Positions 17,684-27,166 of a stretch of 64,000 bases of DNA are shown one piece after another. Positions within the stretch are counted from its first letter, which is position 1. Each line of letters begins with the position of its first letter. Below the pieces are notes generated by a model. It was not told the origin of the DNA and made no database searches. It saw only the letters and a program-made list of their open reading frames with translations. Both the position numbers and the translations under genes were made by a program. This stretch comes from JACKOB01 sp024234575 (GTDB lineage: Bacteria > Pseudomonadota > Gammaproteobacteria > Pseudomonadales > Oleiphilaceae). Where the stretch lies: NCBI GenBank assembly GCA_051208035.1, contig JBPJFZ010000011.1, forward strand, positions 124,001 through 188,000, read 5' to 3'.

Positions 17684-19585
17684 TTAAGCACTTAATTTAA
17701 TTTGGCGGTCAAAATAGTCGTACAGCTCTTCAAATGTAAGTGGTTTGCTAAAATAAAAACCCTGAGCATAATCGCACTTGTTGATTACAAGGAAGTCTCG
17801 CTGATCAATATTTTCAACGCCTTCTGCCACAACTTTGAGATTAAGCTTATGGGCGACAGCAATAACTGCAGATGTAATTTCCATATCATTTAAATCATCA
17901 GGTATATCCCGAACAAACTCACGATCCACCTTAAGGATATCAACAGGCAGCTTTTTAAGATAACTCAGAGACGAGTAGCCAGAGCCAAAATCATCAATGG
18001 TGATGGTAACTCCGGTCGATTTTATTCGGTTTAATTGCTCAATAACCGAGTCAATGTCATCCATCAGCATGCTTTCAGTGACTTCAATTTCGAGGCACTC
18101 GGGCGAAAGACCGGATGACTCTAATGTTTCTGTGATGGTTTGTTCAAGCTTTGGGTCTTTAAATTGACGTGCAGAAAGATTCACTGCCACCCGTAGGTTA
18201 ACTCCTAGCAATTGCTGTAATAACTTTATGTGAATACAGGCATTACGCAAAACCCAGTCACCTATTTTTACAATCTGCCCAGTCTCTTCTGCAATTGAAA
18301 TAAACTCATCAGGTGAGACCTGGCCGCGAATCGGATGAAACCAGCGAATCAACGCTTCAACACTTTTAATTTCGCCGGTTTTGATATGAACCTGGGGCTG
18401 GAAGAGCAGGGTAAACTCATCATACTGCAACGCATGACGCAGCTCTTGCTCAATTGTTAGCAATCGTAGTGCACGAATATTTAACTCTTCTGTAAAAAAG
18501 CAGTAGCCATCCCGCCCTTTCTCTTTGGCTTTATAGAGTGCAAGGTCAGCATTTTTCATTAATGTATCGGCATCATCGCTGTCATCAGGAGCAATGGTAA
18601 TACCAATACTGGTAGAGACGATAACCTCATGCCGGCCTAATAGTATTGGCTCTTTTAGCGTTTGCAGTATCTGTTTGGCAATATTAGTGACAAATTTAGT
18701 GTCTGAAATATCGTTAAGCAGAATCGTAAACTCATCACCACCTAATCTGGACACAGTATCTTGTGAGCGCACGCTTGACTTCAAGCGGTCTGCAACAGTT
18801 AGCAACAAGCTGTCTCCGGCATCGTGTCCCAACGTGTCATTGATACGTTTAAACTGATCTAGATCCAGAAATAGTAGGGCAGTTTTATCTTTATGACGCT
18901 TGGCATTTTCGATTGACTGGGTTAAGCGATCAACAAATAACCGACGATTCGCTAAACCGGTTAATGAGTCAAACAAAGCCAGCTGCTGCATTTGCCGATT
19001 GACGGCTTTCAGGTCAGAAATATCAATGCCTGATATAACATAATTTTGCTTGCCAAGTTTCCCGATGATCGGGGATATAGTAACCGCTGCCCAATATTGT
19101 TTTTTATCTTTTCGCTGGCATAAAACCTCTCCCTCCCAGGCGCCTTGCAGGCAGTCTTGCCCTAGAGTGGTTACAGGGATTTCAGAATCTGGAAGATCAG
19201 TTGGTTTTAGAACCGCAATTGATTGACCGATAATATCGCTTTCTTGCCAGCCGGTTTCTTGGACGAACTTATGATTAACGTACTCAATGATACCGTTTGA
19301 GTTGGTAATCATCACGCTCGCGCCACTAAAGGTGAGGGCGCTAGATAGTTGCGAGAGAGCTGATTGTGTTTCTTCGTGGTTGAATATTGTTTTCTTCAGC
19401 TTTGTGTTGGATTTGGCAAGCATTACACTCAATACAGACAGCGTTGCGAACAGTGTTAGCGCAATGTAAGACGTTGCGGCAAACTCCTTCCCCTCCGTTT
19501 GCAACATCAATATAAATAACGCCCCAATAATTAGCGAGAGTGGGATGTACAACACTTTGCACAAATCACTAGATTTTGTAGGCAT
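17684..19585 (-). CDS. Membrane PAS-GGDEF-EAL c-di-GMP enzyme
   Basis: This 633-residue protein has two membrane helices (about 12-60), a PAS domain (about 78-200, VMITNSNGIIEYVNHKF), a GGDEF domain (about 205-365) and an EAL domain (about 375-625). The GGDEF motif is intact (SRLGGDEFTILL) and an RxxD inhibitory site (RSQD) lies five residues before it, so product feedback is likely. The EAL motifs EALIRW, EVTESML, DDFGSGYSSLSYL and KVDREFV are all present, so it may both make and break c-di-GMP. It stands alone. Confidence 0.9.
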   Translation of the reverse strand: MPTKSSDLCKVLYIPLSLIIGALFILMLQTEGKEFAATSYIALTLFATLSVLSVMLAKSNTKLKKTIFNHEETQSALSQLSSALTFSGASVMITNSNGIIEYVNHKFVQETGWQESDIIGQSIAVLKPTDLPDSEIPVTTLGQDCLQGAWEGEVLCQRKDKKQYWAAVTISPIIGKLGKQNYVISGIDISDLKAVNRQMQQLALFDSLTGLANRRLFVDRLTQSIENAKRHKDKTALLFLDLDQFKRINDTLGHDAGDSLLLTVADRLKSSVRSQDTVSRLGGDEFTILLNDISDTKFVTNIAKQILQTLKEPILLGRHEVIVSTSIGITIAPDDSDDADTLMKNADLALYKAKEKGRDGYCFFTEELNIRALRLLTIEQELRHALQYDEFTLLFQPQVHIKTGEIKSVEALIRWFHPIRGQVSPDEFISIAEETGQIVKIGDWVLRNACIHIKLLQQLLGVNLRVAVNLSARQFKDPKLEQTITETLESSGLSPECLEIEVTESMLMDDIDSVIEQLNRIKSTGVTITIDDFGSGYSSLSYLKKLPVDILKVDREFVRDIPDDLNDMEITSAVIAVAHKLNLKVVAEGVENIDQRDFLVINKCDYAQGFYFSKPLTFEELYDYFDRQIKLSA

Positions 19586-19965
19586 AAACGGGCATCCCGC
19601 GATTCAGAATTCGTAAGCGATCAATATCAGTTTAAACCAATTTCGAAACCACAGATTTCGCATTTAGTTTCTATATATTTCAATACTTCCATAATAAAAG
19701 ATTGTTTATGAAATCGTTGTAAACTAAGCGTTGATTGCCGTGACAAATGGTAATTTATGCAACAACCTGTAACCATAAACAGGGGATTTAACAGCGTTTT
19801 TCATTTCATTAACATTTTTAAGCAGCTCTGTTACCTAATGCAAATTGCGAAGCATATTTCACATTTGCATTTGTGTGACATCTGTAACATTTTACAAGGC
19901 AAAAAAAACCGCCTATGCGGCGGTTTCTTTAAGGTTACATTAGCAAGCAATAGTTTATCGCGTTC
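19586..19965. other. Intergenic region holding a terminator and an inverted repeat
   Basis: This 380-base stretch has no gene. It holds the terminator at 19901-19925 and an 8-bp inverted pair ATGCAAAT (19838-19845) / ATTTGCAT (19863-19870). The promoter of the PAS-GGDEF-EAL gene should lie near 19600-19700. Confidence 0.5.
19901..19925 (-). terminator. Intrinsic terminator of the PhaF-like gene
   Basis: On the minus strand AACCGCC-GCATA-GGCGGTT is followed by a run of T (the genomic A run 19901-19908). It lies about 40 bases past the stop codon. Confidence 0.88.
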
Positions 19966-20610
19966 TTATGAAAGCAGAAGCTTCGCTTGTTCTTCCCAAC
20001 CTTCACTACCTTTAATCTTTGCAAATCCTTCAAGAACCTTTTTCTCCGCAGCGGTTGGTGCGGCAATTTGCTTGATAGAAGTGATTCCGGCCGCATTCAT
20101 TTGTTTTGCTGTTGCCGGACCTACGCCAGAAAGCATTGTCAGATTGGGCTCTTTATTACCCGTTTTTTTGGACGCAGCTACTTTAGGAGCTGCTGGCTTA
20201 GCTACTGAGGCTTTTGTTGTAGCGGCCTTTTTTGCTGGCGTCTTTTTGGCAGAGGCCTTTGGTGCTGCTGCTTTCTTAGGTGCGGCTTTTTTCGTAGTTG
20301 AAGACTGCGGTGCCTTCGCTTCTGTTTTACCTTTTTGTATACCAATCTTGTCGAGAATAGTTTGTTGCAGGTCGGTAAACTCTTTTACTCTACGATCAAA
20401 CTCCTCATGAAACCGTTTTACTTCGCGCTCGCGAACTTTTTCTGCATCTTCCAGCAATTTTTTGATCGGATCCTGGATTTGATGCTGTAAAGAGTCAATT
20501 TGATCAGCAGCATCTTTAACCATTTTATCGATTTGTTTTGCTGTTTTTTCGTACTCTTTATTTACGCGATTCAGTATTTTTTCAATGCTGAGTTTATCTT
20601 TTTTCGCCAT
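19966..20610 (-). CDS. PhaF-like protein with lysine/alanine-rich linker and helix-hairpin-helix tail
   Basis: The N-terminal ~95 residues are charged coiled coil (DKMVKDAADQIDSLQHQIQD). The middle is a histone H1-like region of AAPKKAAAPKASAKK-type repeats, as in PhaF and AlgP. The C-terminal ~55 residues contain a helix-hairpin-helix motif, LSGVGPATAKQMNAAGI, a DNA-binding fold. I chose ATG 20610 over the ATG at 20667 because GGAG lies nine bases upstream of it. A PhaF-type protein tethers PHA granules to the nucleoid, and the added HhH domain would strengthen DNA contact. A pure nucleoid protein is the main alternative. A strong terminator follows. Confidence 0.72.
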   Translation of the reverse strand: MAKKDKLSIEKILNRVNKEYEKTAKQIDKMVKDAADQIDSLQHQIQDPIKKLLEDAEKVREREVKRFHEEFDRRVKEFTDLQQTILDKIGIQKGKTEAKAPQSSTTKKAAPKKAAAPKASAKKTPAKKAATTKASVAKPAAPKVAASKKTGNKEPNLTMLSGVGPATAKQMNAAGITSIKQIAAPTAAEKKVLEGFAKIKGSEGWEEQAKLLLS

Positions 20611-20749
20611 AGCTATTTTCTCCACAGTACTTACCAAAAAGGCCGATAGTTTATCATTTGAATACAATGATTACATTTTTACATGAATGGGACTGGATAT
20701 AGATCAATTGTAGTCTCGATACAAAAACTAAGAATCAGTGATACTTATG

Positions 20750-21172
20750 CTAACTATTTCGTTGCGACACGCTGTTGATCTTAGCTTTCAGGTTTCTCTT
20801 TTTCTTGATAAGTGAACCGATTTGGCGAATTTTACTTAAACTGATTTCGCCATCCTGACCTTTTCCTTCTTTAAAGTCTATGTAGTAATGGAAGCAGCTG
20901 CAGTCCTTTTTTTTCTTTTTCACTTTACCAACGAATTCGTCGATCACAATGTCGTCTAAATCTAATTTTAAGTGAAACGACAAAGTAATAGGGGCGTTTA
21001 TTTCGTAGATTTCATCTGTTTTGATCACACAGTGTGAATCAGCGAACTCAAACGTCTTGACGTCAACCCAATCGCGAGCAAAAAAACCACGCTTTACTTT
21101 AATACGCGTGTTTAAGTCTTCGATAGGTAATTTGGAGGTTACATAATCATGCATTTCAAGCGTTTCAGTCAT
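20750..21172 (-). CDS. Hypothetical protein, possibly degenerate PilZ-like
   Basis: The 140 residues are mostly beta-strand in character (IKVKRGFFARDWVDVKTFEF, then VIKTDEIYEINAPITLSFHL), ending in a basic helix. The fold pattern and size recall PilZ domains, but the RxxxR c-di-GMP motif is absent. It is a single gene between the PhaF-like gene and an SLC13 permease, with no clear ribosome site before its ATG. Confidence 0.55.
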   Translation of the reverse strand: MTETLEMHDYVTSKLPIEDLNTRIKVKRGFFARDWVDVKTFEFADSHCVIKTDEIYEINAPITLSFHLKLDLDDIVIDEFVGKVKKKKKDCSCFHYYIDFKEGKGQDGEISLSKIRQIGSLIKKKRNLKAKINSVSQRNS

Positions 21173-21396
21173 AGTGATTAGGCGGCATTACTTTAATTGT
21201 AGCTGTCGTTTGCCATTTATGGGAGAAACAATATAAAGGCAATAAAATCAGCGGTATATAGAACTGAGTTTAGCAACAGTATTAAATATGAACAACATTC
21301 TGGCGATATTTGCCAAAAACGCCGCAGATTGTACACATATGTGTGGAATTCTTAAACATTTAGAATTTGGCAATCTGCTTTTTTACATCGGAGTTA

Positions 21397-23181
21397 TTAT
21401 GAGGACGCAACCTGTAACGGATAAAGCAACCAAATAACAAACACGGTGGCCGCCGCGATTATTATATTCATCGGTACGCCGACCTTAACAAAATCAGAAA
21501 ACTTATAACCACCTGGGCCATAAACCATGAGATTTGTTTGATATCCAAGAGGCGTGGCAAAACTTGCTGAGGCGCCAATCATGAGTGCCATGATGTAAGG
21601 CTCGGCATTAAGGCCGGCTGCCCCAGTAATTTGAAGCACAATAGGTAACATTATTATTGCCGCCGCATTATTGGTAATCAGTTCTGTAAATACTGAAACA
21701 CATAGGTATGTGAGGATAAGTATTAGCAGCGCATCACCATGACTCCACTCGACCACATGTACCGCAATAAACTCTGCCACACCGGTTTTAGCGAGTGCCA
21801 TACCGAGCGCAAAAGACGCTGCAATGGTTAAGATTACAGTTATATCCAGGCTTTTATGTGCCTGATTAATAGAACAGCACCCCGTTAGTACCATCGCCGC
21901 CGCCCCTATGAGTGCCGCATTTAACATCGATAACACATCGAAAGTCGCCAGACCGACAACGACTCCTAATATCGCCCAGGACAGATAGGCTCTTTCATGT
22001 CTGGGGGATTCGGTTTCTAGATCATTTATTAGCAGAAAGTCTTTGTTGTAGCGCTGCCGGGTCACAAAAGCGGGCCGTGCTTCGAGCAACAAAGTATCAC
22101 CCGCCATAAGACGAATGCTGCCTAGATTACCTGGTACGCGGTCACCATCTCTGGCAACAGCTAATACAACCGCGCCATAACGATTACGAAATTCGGAGTC
22201 GCGAATAGTTTGTCCAATGCAGTCAGAGTGGGGTGAAATTACCGCTTCCACTAGCCGCCTTTCAGCGCGATTTTCTGCGATAAGAGGGCGCTCTTCTTCT
22301 GTTGATGGCACAATTCCGTTTATTCTTAACAAGTCTGAAATGGCTTCTGTATCTCCAGCGAACACTAACCGATCACCACCCAATAACTTTTCTTCTGATG
22401 GAACCGCTGTCACAATGCTGCCATCTCGCTCTATCTCAACCAGATATATTCTCTTAAGGTGCCGCAGCCCGGCTTGTTCTACTGTCTTTCCAACCAAAGC
22501 ACCATCATGGGCAACAGCAACTTCAAGCGTAAACTCCCTTAAGTTGCCAAATCTTTTTTCACTGCCGTAGGCCGGTAATGCTTTTGGAAACCACCACCAC
22601 ATGAACAAACAGCCAGTAATTACGACCGGCAGGGCAATTTTCGTGATGGAGAAAAGAGAAAAACCTTCGCTCCCCGTCATCGCCTGGTACTGACCATTAA
22701 CAATCAGGTTTGTGCTAGTACCAATCATGGTTAATGTGCCTCCAAGAATGGCAGCATAACTTAATGGTATCAGCAGCTTTGAAACTGGAATGTCTATTTG
22801 TTTAGCCCAGGCATTAATAGCGGGAATCATCGTTGCCACTACCGGGGTGTTGTTTAGAAACGCGCTTAGCGCAACCACTGGGGCAGTGGCACGAATTTGA
22901 GCTTTTCTTATTGTAGCCGGTCGACCCAGCAAATGTTTGATGATCAGATCAACACCACCAGAGCCATGAATACCCGCGGCTACAACAAACATTGCGGCAA
23001 CGGTAATCAGTCCTGCGTTACTAAAGCCTGATAGCGCTTCGGCACTGGTTAAAATACCTGTCACGCTTAGCAACGTTAATGCTGACATCATAACAAGGTG
23101 AGGCGCCAGACGAGTAAAAAACAACAATAACAGCACCGCTGCGGTTAACACTAACGAGAACAGACCTTGCCATCCATCCAT
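21397..23181 (-). CDS. SLC13-family anion permease with TrkA-C domains
   Basis: This 594-residue transporter has two banks of membrane helices flanking a cytoplasmic part with two TrkA-C-like domains (about 205-385; VAHDGALVGKTVEQAGL and VISPHSDCIGQTIRDS). The SLC13 signature regions SAFLNNTPVVATMIPA and TNNAAAIIMLPIVLQ mark the two inverted repeats. The family moves sulfate, dicarboxylates or other anions, often with sodium; the substrate here is not known. An AAGGA ribosome site precedes the ATG. Confidence 0.87.
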   Translation of the reverse strand: MDGWQGLFSLVLTAAVLLLLFFTRLAPHLVMMSALTLLSVTGILTSAEALSGFSNAGLITVAAMFVVAAGIHGSGGVDLIIKHLLGRPATIRKAQIRATAPVVALSAFLNNTPVVATMIPAINAWAKQIDIPVSKLLIPLSYAAILGGTLTMIGTSTNLIVNGQYQAMTGSEGFSLFSITKIALPVVITGCLFMWWWFPKALPAYGSEKRFGNLREFTLEVAVAHDGALVGKTVEQAGLRHLKRIYLVEIERDGSIVTAVPSEEKLLGGDRLVFAGDTEAISDLLRINGIVPSTEEERPLIAENRAERRLVEAVISPHSDCIGQTIRDSEFRNRYGAVVLAVARDGDRVPGNLGSIRLMAGDTLLLEARPAFVTRQRYNKDFLLINDLETESPRHERAYLSWAILGVVVGLATFDVLSMLNAALIGAAAMVLTGCCSINQAHKSLDITVILTIAASFALGMALAKTGVAEFIAVHVVEWSHGDALLILILTYLCVSVFTELITNNAAAIIMLPIVLQITGAAGLNAEPYIMALMIGASASFATPLGYQTNLMVYGPGGYKFSDFVKVGVPMNIIIAAATVFVIWLLYPLQVASS

Positions 23182-23349
23182 TTATAGAAATCCTTCGAGA
23201 GCGAATAAATACGATACAGCTAACCGAATAAACAGGCGCTAATATAACGGTTAGCAATAGATGAATAAACTATATTCGAGCGTTATATAAGAACTTATTA
23301 ATATATGAATAGTGTCGAATATTTTAGAGTAGAACGTCGTTTCGGCGAC

Positions 23350-25953
23350 TTATGATTTGATTATCTTTTCCTGGTGAGCTAGCCAATCCTGCAGCTCCTC
23401 AAAGGGTAGAGGTCGAGATAGATAATACCCCTGGGCAACATCACACCCCATTTCACTCAGTTGTTGTAACACGCTTTCCTTTTCAACGCCTTCGGCAACG
23501 ACGGTATAGCCAAGGTCGTGACACATATTAATGGTCGTTTTAACAATGACAATATCGTCAGAGTCTTCATCCATTTCCATAACGAAAGAGCGATCTATCT
23601 TAATCTCATTTACTGGCAGTCTTTTAATGTAATTTAGGGACGAATAGCCTGTGCCAAAGTCATCAATGGATAAACGAACACCAGTAAGTTTTAGTCTCTT
23701 CAGAGCGAGCAGGGCTTGTTCCGGATCGTCCATCGTTGCGGTTTCAGTAACTTCAAGCACCATTCGATCAGGGATGATTCCGTAAGTTTGAATTATTCTT
23801 TGAACTCTTTCTGGAAATTCCTTTTCTCGGAGATTAAGTGCTGAAATATTTACGGAAACACTCAGGCTGTAGCCATCACGATTCAACTTCGCGAGCTTCT
23901 CCGCAGCTTTTTCAACGACCCATGAGGTTATTTCATTTATTAGACCCGTCTGCTCCGCAAGGGGAATAAATTCGTCTGGTGGAATAAATCCATGCTCTTC
24001 ATGCGTCCACCTAAGTAAGGCTTCAAGCCCGGTTACGCGCTGCTGCTTGAAGCAAATCTGAGGCTGAAAGTACAACATCAATTTGTCTTGCTTTAAGGCA
24101 CGCCGCAGGTCACCGACCAACGTTAAACGCTTTTCGCTATAGGGGTTTGTGTTTTCATCGTACCAAACAATTGTGTCTCTTTTTTGTTCTGCGACATCCA
24201 CCGCAATTTGCGCATTACGTATTAGCGCCTTGGGATCAGCCCCTTGGTCCGGGTAGGTAGCAACGCCCGCTTTAATATTTAATTCTAAACTTAAGGCATT
24301 AAAGTCAATGGTTTCAAACTCTTTGATAATGTTTTTAATATGAACATCCTGGTGCCGTGCAAATGATTCGACCAGATAAACGATGGCAACCCCCCCTATA
24401 ACCGCTATATAGTCTGTTCGTTTATCATTTTCTTCTATAGGAATAATGCCGTTAATATCGCCGATACGTTGATTCAGTTTTTCAGTGAGTAATACCAGCA
24501 ACTGGTCGGCAGAATGGTGACCCAGCGTTTTATTAATCTCATGAAAACGGGTCAGATGCATAAATACCAAATCAAAGGATTGCGCCTTAAAAGCGGTCGT
24601 GAAAACTTCTTTCAGCCTGCTCTCCATAAATGCTTTATTTGGAAACTTAGTGAGGTGATTATGGGTTGCCTCATAGATGCGCTTCGTTTCAATGATTCGA
24701 CGCTGTTCCATCTCATCCAGCAAAGACTGTTGCGCGACCGTGCGCTGAGATCGTTCTTCATTAAGGCGATCTGCCAGCGCAAACGATAAAAAGATTGCTT
24801 CGAGGGTAGCGCCGAGTTGCAGACCATTTTCAGTTACAAAGTTAGAGGGCACCAAACCAAACTTATTCAATGCTAGCAGTGACGAGCCACTGACCATAAA
24901 CGCCCAGGCCAATGTGTAGAACCTGGATATCCTGTGCCCCTTTGACCACAGATAAGGTCCTATCGCGAGACAGGCCACACAAACAGGTATCACTAATGCG
25001 ACGGAAATTCTCGTAGATATACCATAGGGTAAAAAGAACGCTCCAATGATCGCAAACAGGCCAAGCATTGCCGTTCCATTGAAAAACTTGTACATCCTGC
25101 TGGCATAGGTTTTGAGCGATAAAAAACTATTGGCGAACAATGAGGTAAATAATACGTTTGCGGGTACGCCAACCAGGATCGCCAGCTCTTGTAAACGCGG
25201 GGAGTCTGGCCATACATATTGAAACAACACGCCATGCATCGCAGCCTGGGTGGTTAAAAATGCCATAACAAACAGCACGTAAAACATATAGGACGCTTCG
25301 CGTAGTGACGCAAAGAGGAACAGGTTGTATAAGATCATTACTGCTAAAGCCCCGTAAAACAGACTTTTTCGCAAAATTTCTTTCTGGTCTTCAAACAGGT
25401 AGTTCTTTTCCTCCCAAACACCAATAGGAAGCTGCATAGACCCTGAAGTTTTTACTCGCAGCACGATATTAAGCTCTGCATTAGCCGGAACAGTAACGGG
25501 AAATAAAAAGTTCCGGTGTTTTACTTTTCGGTTATGAAACGGATAAATATCACCGGTGACAATATGATCAGTGATCTGGTTATCAATTAAAGAGTAAAAA
25601 TCTATTTCATCCAGTAACGGGTAATCGACGCTGATATCTCGACGAAGTAGGTCTGAAGTTTGATTTTTGAGGGTAAATTTAAACCAGTAGGCCGACTGAG
25701 TGTAACCAAAGTTTGGCACTTCCTGTGTAGAAGGGTGCCAAATAAATTGACTTTGCTGATCCAAAATGGCGTCGATGGTTAGCATGCCGTCTGGATCTTC
25801 AAAGTATTTAATGTGCAAGCCGATACGCTCGCCAAGGTTGGTATGATCTAATTGTACTTGCTCTGTCGCCACACATGACAAAGCCCACACCAGTAACACT
25901 GGTGTGAGCAATAGTCTTAATTTGAGCCAGCTTAAGTGGTACGTTAAAACCAT
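23350..25953 (-). CDS. 7TMR-DISM sensor with degenerate GGDEF and EAL domain
   Basis: This 867-residue protein has a signal peptide (RLLLTPVLLVWALSCVA), an extracytoplasmic 7TMR-DISMED2-type domain (about 40-170), seven membrane helices (about 180-400), a GGDEF domain (about 440-600) and an EAL domain (about 610-860). The GGDEF motif is lost (AVIGGVAIVYLV), so it is unlikely to make c-di-GMP. The EAL motifs EALLRW, EVTETAT, DDFGTGYSSLNYI and KIDRSFV are intact, so it is probably a phosphodiesterase, perhaps GTP-tuned. It starts seven bases after the lipoprotein gene ends, so the two form an operon. Confidence 0.88.
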   Translation of the reverse strand: MVLTYHLSWLKLRLLLTPVLLVWALSCVATEQVQLDHTNLGERIGLHIKYFEDPDGMLTIDAILDQQSQFIWHPSTQEVPNFGYTQSAYWFKFTLKNQTSDLLRRDISVDYPLLDEIDFYSLIDNQITDHIVTGDIYPFHNRKVKHRNFLFPVTVPANAELNIVLRVKTSGSMQLPIGVWEEKNYLFEDQKEILRKSLFYGALAVMILYNLFLFASLREASYMFYVLFVMAFLTTQAAMHGVLFQYVWPDSPRLQELAILVGVPANVLFTSLFANSFLSLKTYASRMYKFFNGTAMLGLFAIIGAFFLPYGISTRISVALVIPVCVACLAIGPYLWSKGHRISRFYTLAWAFMVSGSSLLALNKFGLVPSNFVTENGLQLGATLEAIFLSFALADRLNEERSQRTVAQQSLLDEMEQRRIIETKRIYEATHNHLTKFPNKAFMESRLKEVFTTAFKAQSFDLVFMHLTRFHEINKTLGHHSADQLLVLLTEKLNQRIGDINGIIPIEENDKRTDYIAVIGGVAIVYLVESFARHQDVHIKNIIKEFETIDFNALSLELNIKAGVATYPDQGADPKALIRNAQIAVDVAEQKRDTIVWYDENTNPYSEKRLTLVGDLRRALKQDKLMLYFQPQICFKQQRVTGLEALLRWTHEEHGFIPPDEFIPLAEQTGLINEITSWVVEKAAEKLAKLNRDGYSLSVSVNISALNLREKEFPERVQRIIQTYGIIPDRMVLEVTETATMDDPEQALLALKRLKLTGVRLSIDDFGTGYSSLNYIKRLPVNEIKIDRSFVMEMDEDSDDIVIVKTTINMCHDLGYTVVAEGVEKESVLQQLSEMGCDVAQGYYLSRPLPFEELQDWLAHQEKIIKS

Positions 25954-25960
25954 TTAATCA

Positions 25961-26920
25961 TTACTTACAAGACTTTAATGAAGCTACGGCAGCTGATGTA
26001 TTTTTGAGCGATATCTCCTTAGTTAAAATCGTATCACCTAGCTCTTCGCTTTTCAGATAAACAAACAGCTTACTGCCATTGGCAATATTTTTGGTAACGT
26101 CTTGATTAATCACCATTCTGGTTGGCATCTCTTGTGTGTCAAATGTGATTAAACTACCACCATCAAATTTAATGCCTGACCGCTGCGCATCAGATTTTAG
26201 CGTTAGAGACGCATTGACAATAAATCTGGATTGCTCGATATCCATCCAAAATTGAGAGGTAAAATCACCATCTTTAACCTGGAAAGTGGGAGTGGTTAGC
26301 ATGCACTTGCCATTTTCACCCCGTGCCAGCGTCCAAATACCAAATCGAGTACCGATGGTGCTGCTAACTGCAGCTTCAACTGGCGCCGTTTCAGCAATTT
26401 CTTGCACAGGTTCCACGGCAGTCACCGCCGGTTTTGGCGCTTGAGGGGCAACCGGGACCTCCGCTTTCGGTTTGTTTGCCGCCGCCGTTGTTACGGCAGC
26501 TGCCGTGGCCACTTCGACTTTCTTTTGCGTTGCTTCTACAGCGGGTTGCACGTTGCTGGTCATCTGCGCAGTGGCTGTGGTGGTATCTTCAATTTCTTCT
26601 GCGGTAACCGCGGAAGCCTCTTCGACAGCAGTGGATTCAACTTCAGGCTGCTCTTCCATTACTGGGGCGGTGTCACTCTCGGCCATAGAATGTGCAGGCT
26701 CTTCCGCTTCGACCTCCGCGGGCTCAGTTGCCGCCTCCATCATTTCTTCCTGTTCGGGCTCGGGATCCACTGCACCTTTGGCTTTGAGGGTTGGTCCGCC
26801 AGCACAGCCCGTAAGCAGGGCTCCTACCAACAAGCCGGGAATAACAAGCCGTGAAGAAATATTTTTGTAATTTGTTGAGAAAGACGAAGGGTTATTGTGT
26901 GAAAGTTTTGCCTTGAGCAT
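25961..26920 (-). CDS. Hypothetical lipoprotein with acidic low-complexity linker
   Basis: This is a 319-residue protein with lipobox GALLTGC. Residues ~50-185 are Glu/Ala/Pro/Thr-rich, likely a disordered spacer. The C-terminal ~130 residues form a compact beta-rich domain with two cysteines (GKCMLTT and SLKSCK) that may form a disulfide. I do not recognise the domain. It immediately precedes the DISM sensor gene, whose extracytoplasmic domain it could serve as a partner; this is inference. The opposite-strand open frames are composition artefacts. Confidence 0.72.
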   Translation of the reverse strand: MLKAKLSHNNPSSFSTNYKNISSRLVIPGLLVGALLTGCAGGPTLKAKGAVDPEPEQEEMMEAATEPAEVEAEEPAHSMAESDTAPVMEEQPEVESTAVEEASAVTAEEIEDTTTATAQMTSNVQPAVEATQKKVEVATAAAVTTAAANKPKAEVPVAPQAPKPAVTAVEPVQEIAETAPVEAAVSSTIGTRFGIWTLARGENGKCMLTTPTFQVKDGDFTSQFWMDIEQSRFIVNASLTLKSDAQRSGIKFDGGSLITFDTQEMPTRMVINQDVTKNIANGSKLFVYLKSEELGDTILTKEISLKNTSAAVASLKSCK

Positions 26921-27080
26921 TTAACGCACCTTAATTTTTATATTAATTAATAAATTAGCAGGTTAGCGCCGGGTTATTACACGCTTAATGAATTTGTTTG
27001 TTCAACTATCTCTATATTAAAGGTCTAATTCCGCGAAAGTGCCAGCCTCGTTCGTAACGTTGCGTTAACGTCAGGCAAAA

Positions 27081-27103
27081 TTTTTGTTAACAATCAACAA
27101 AAA
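27081..27103. promoter_or_regulatory. Inverted repeat upstream of the kinase gene
   Basis: TTTTTGTT and AACAAAAA form an 8-bp perfect inverted repeat with a 7-base spacer, 63 bases before the kinase ATG. It may be an operator in the region shared by the divergent lipoprotein and kinase genes. Confidence 0.35.
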
Positions 27104-27166
27104 CAGGGTTGGGAAGATAATGTTCTGGTGTCTACACTTACTGCAATTAGACGAAAAGAGCCTGCA

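Noticed and set aside
19757..20410. 217-residue plus-strand frame
   Set aside because: Antisense to the Lys/Ala-rich PhaF-like gene; its Ala/Phe bias is the mirror of that sequence.
26402..26870. Two overlapping plus-strand frames
   Set aside because: Composition artefacts of the low-complexity lipoprotein gene on the other strand.
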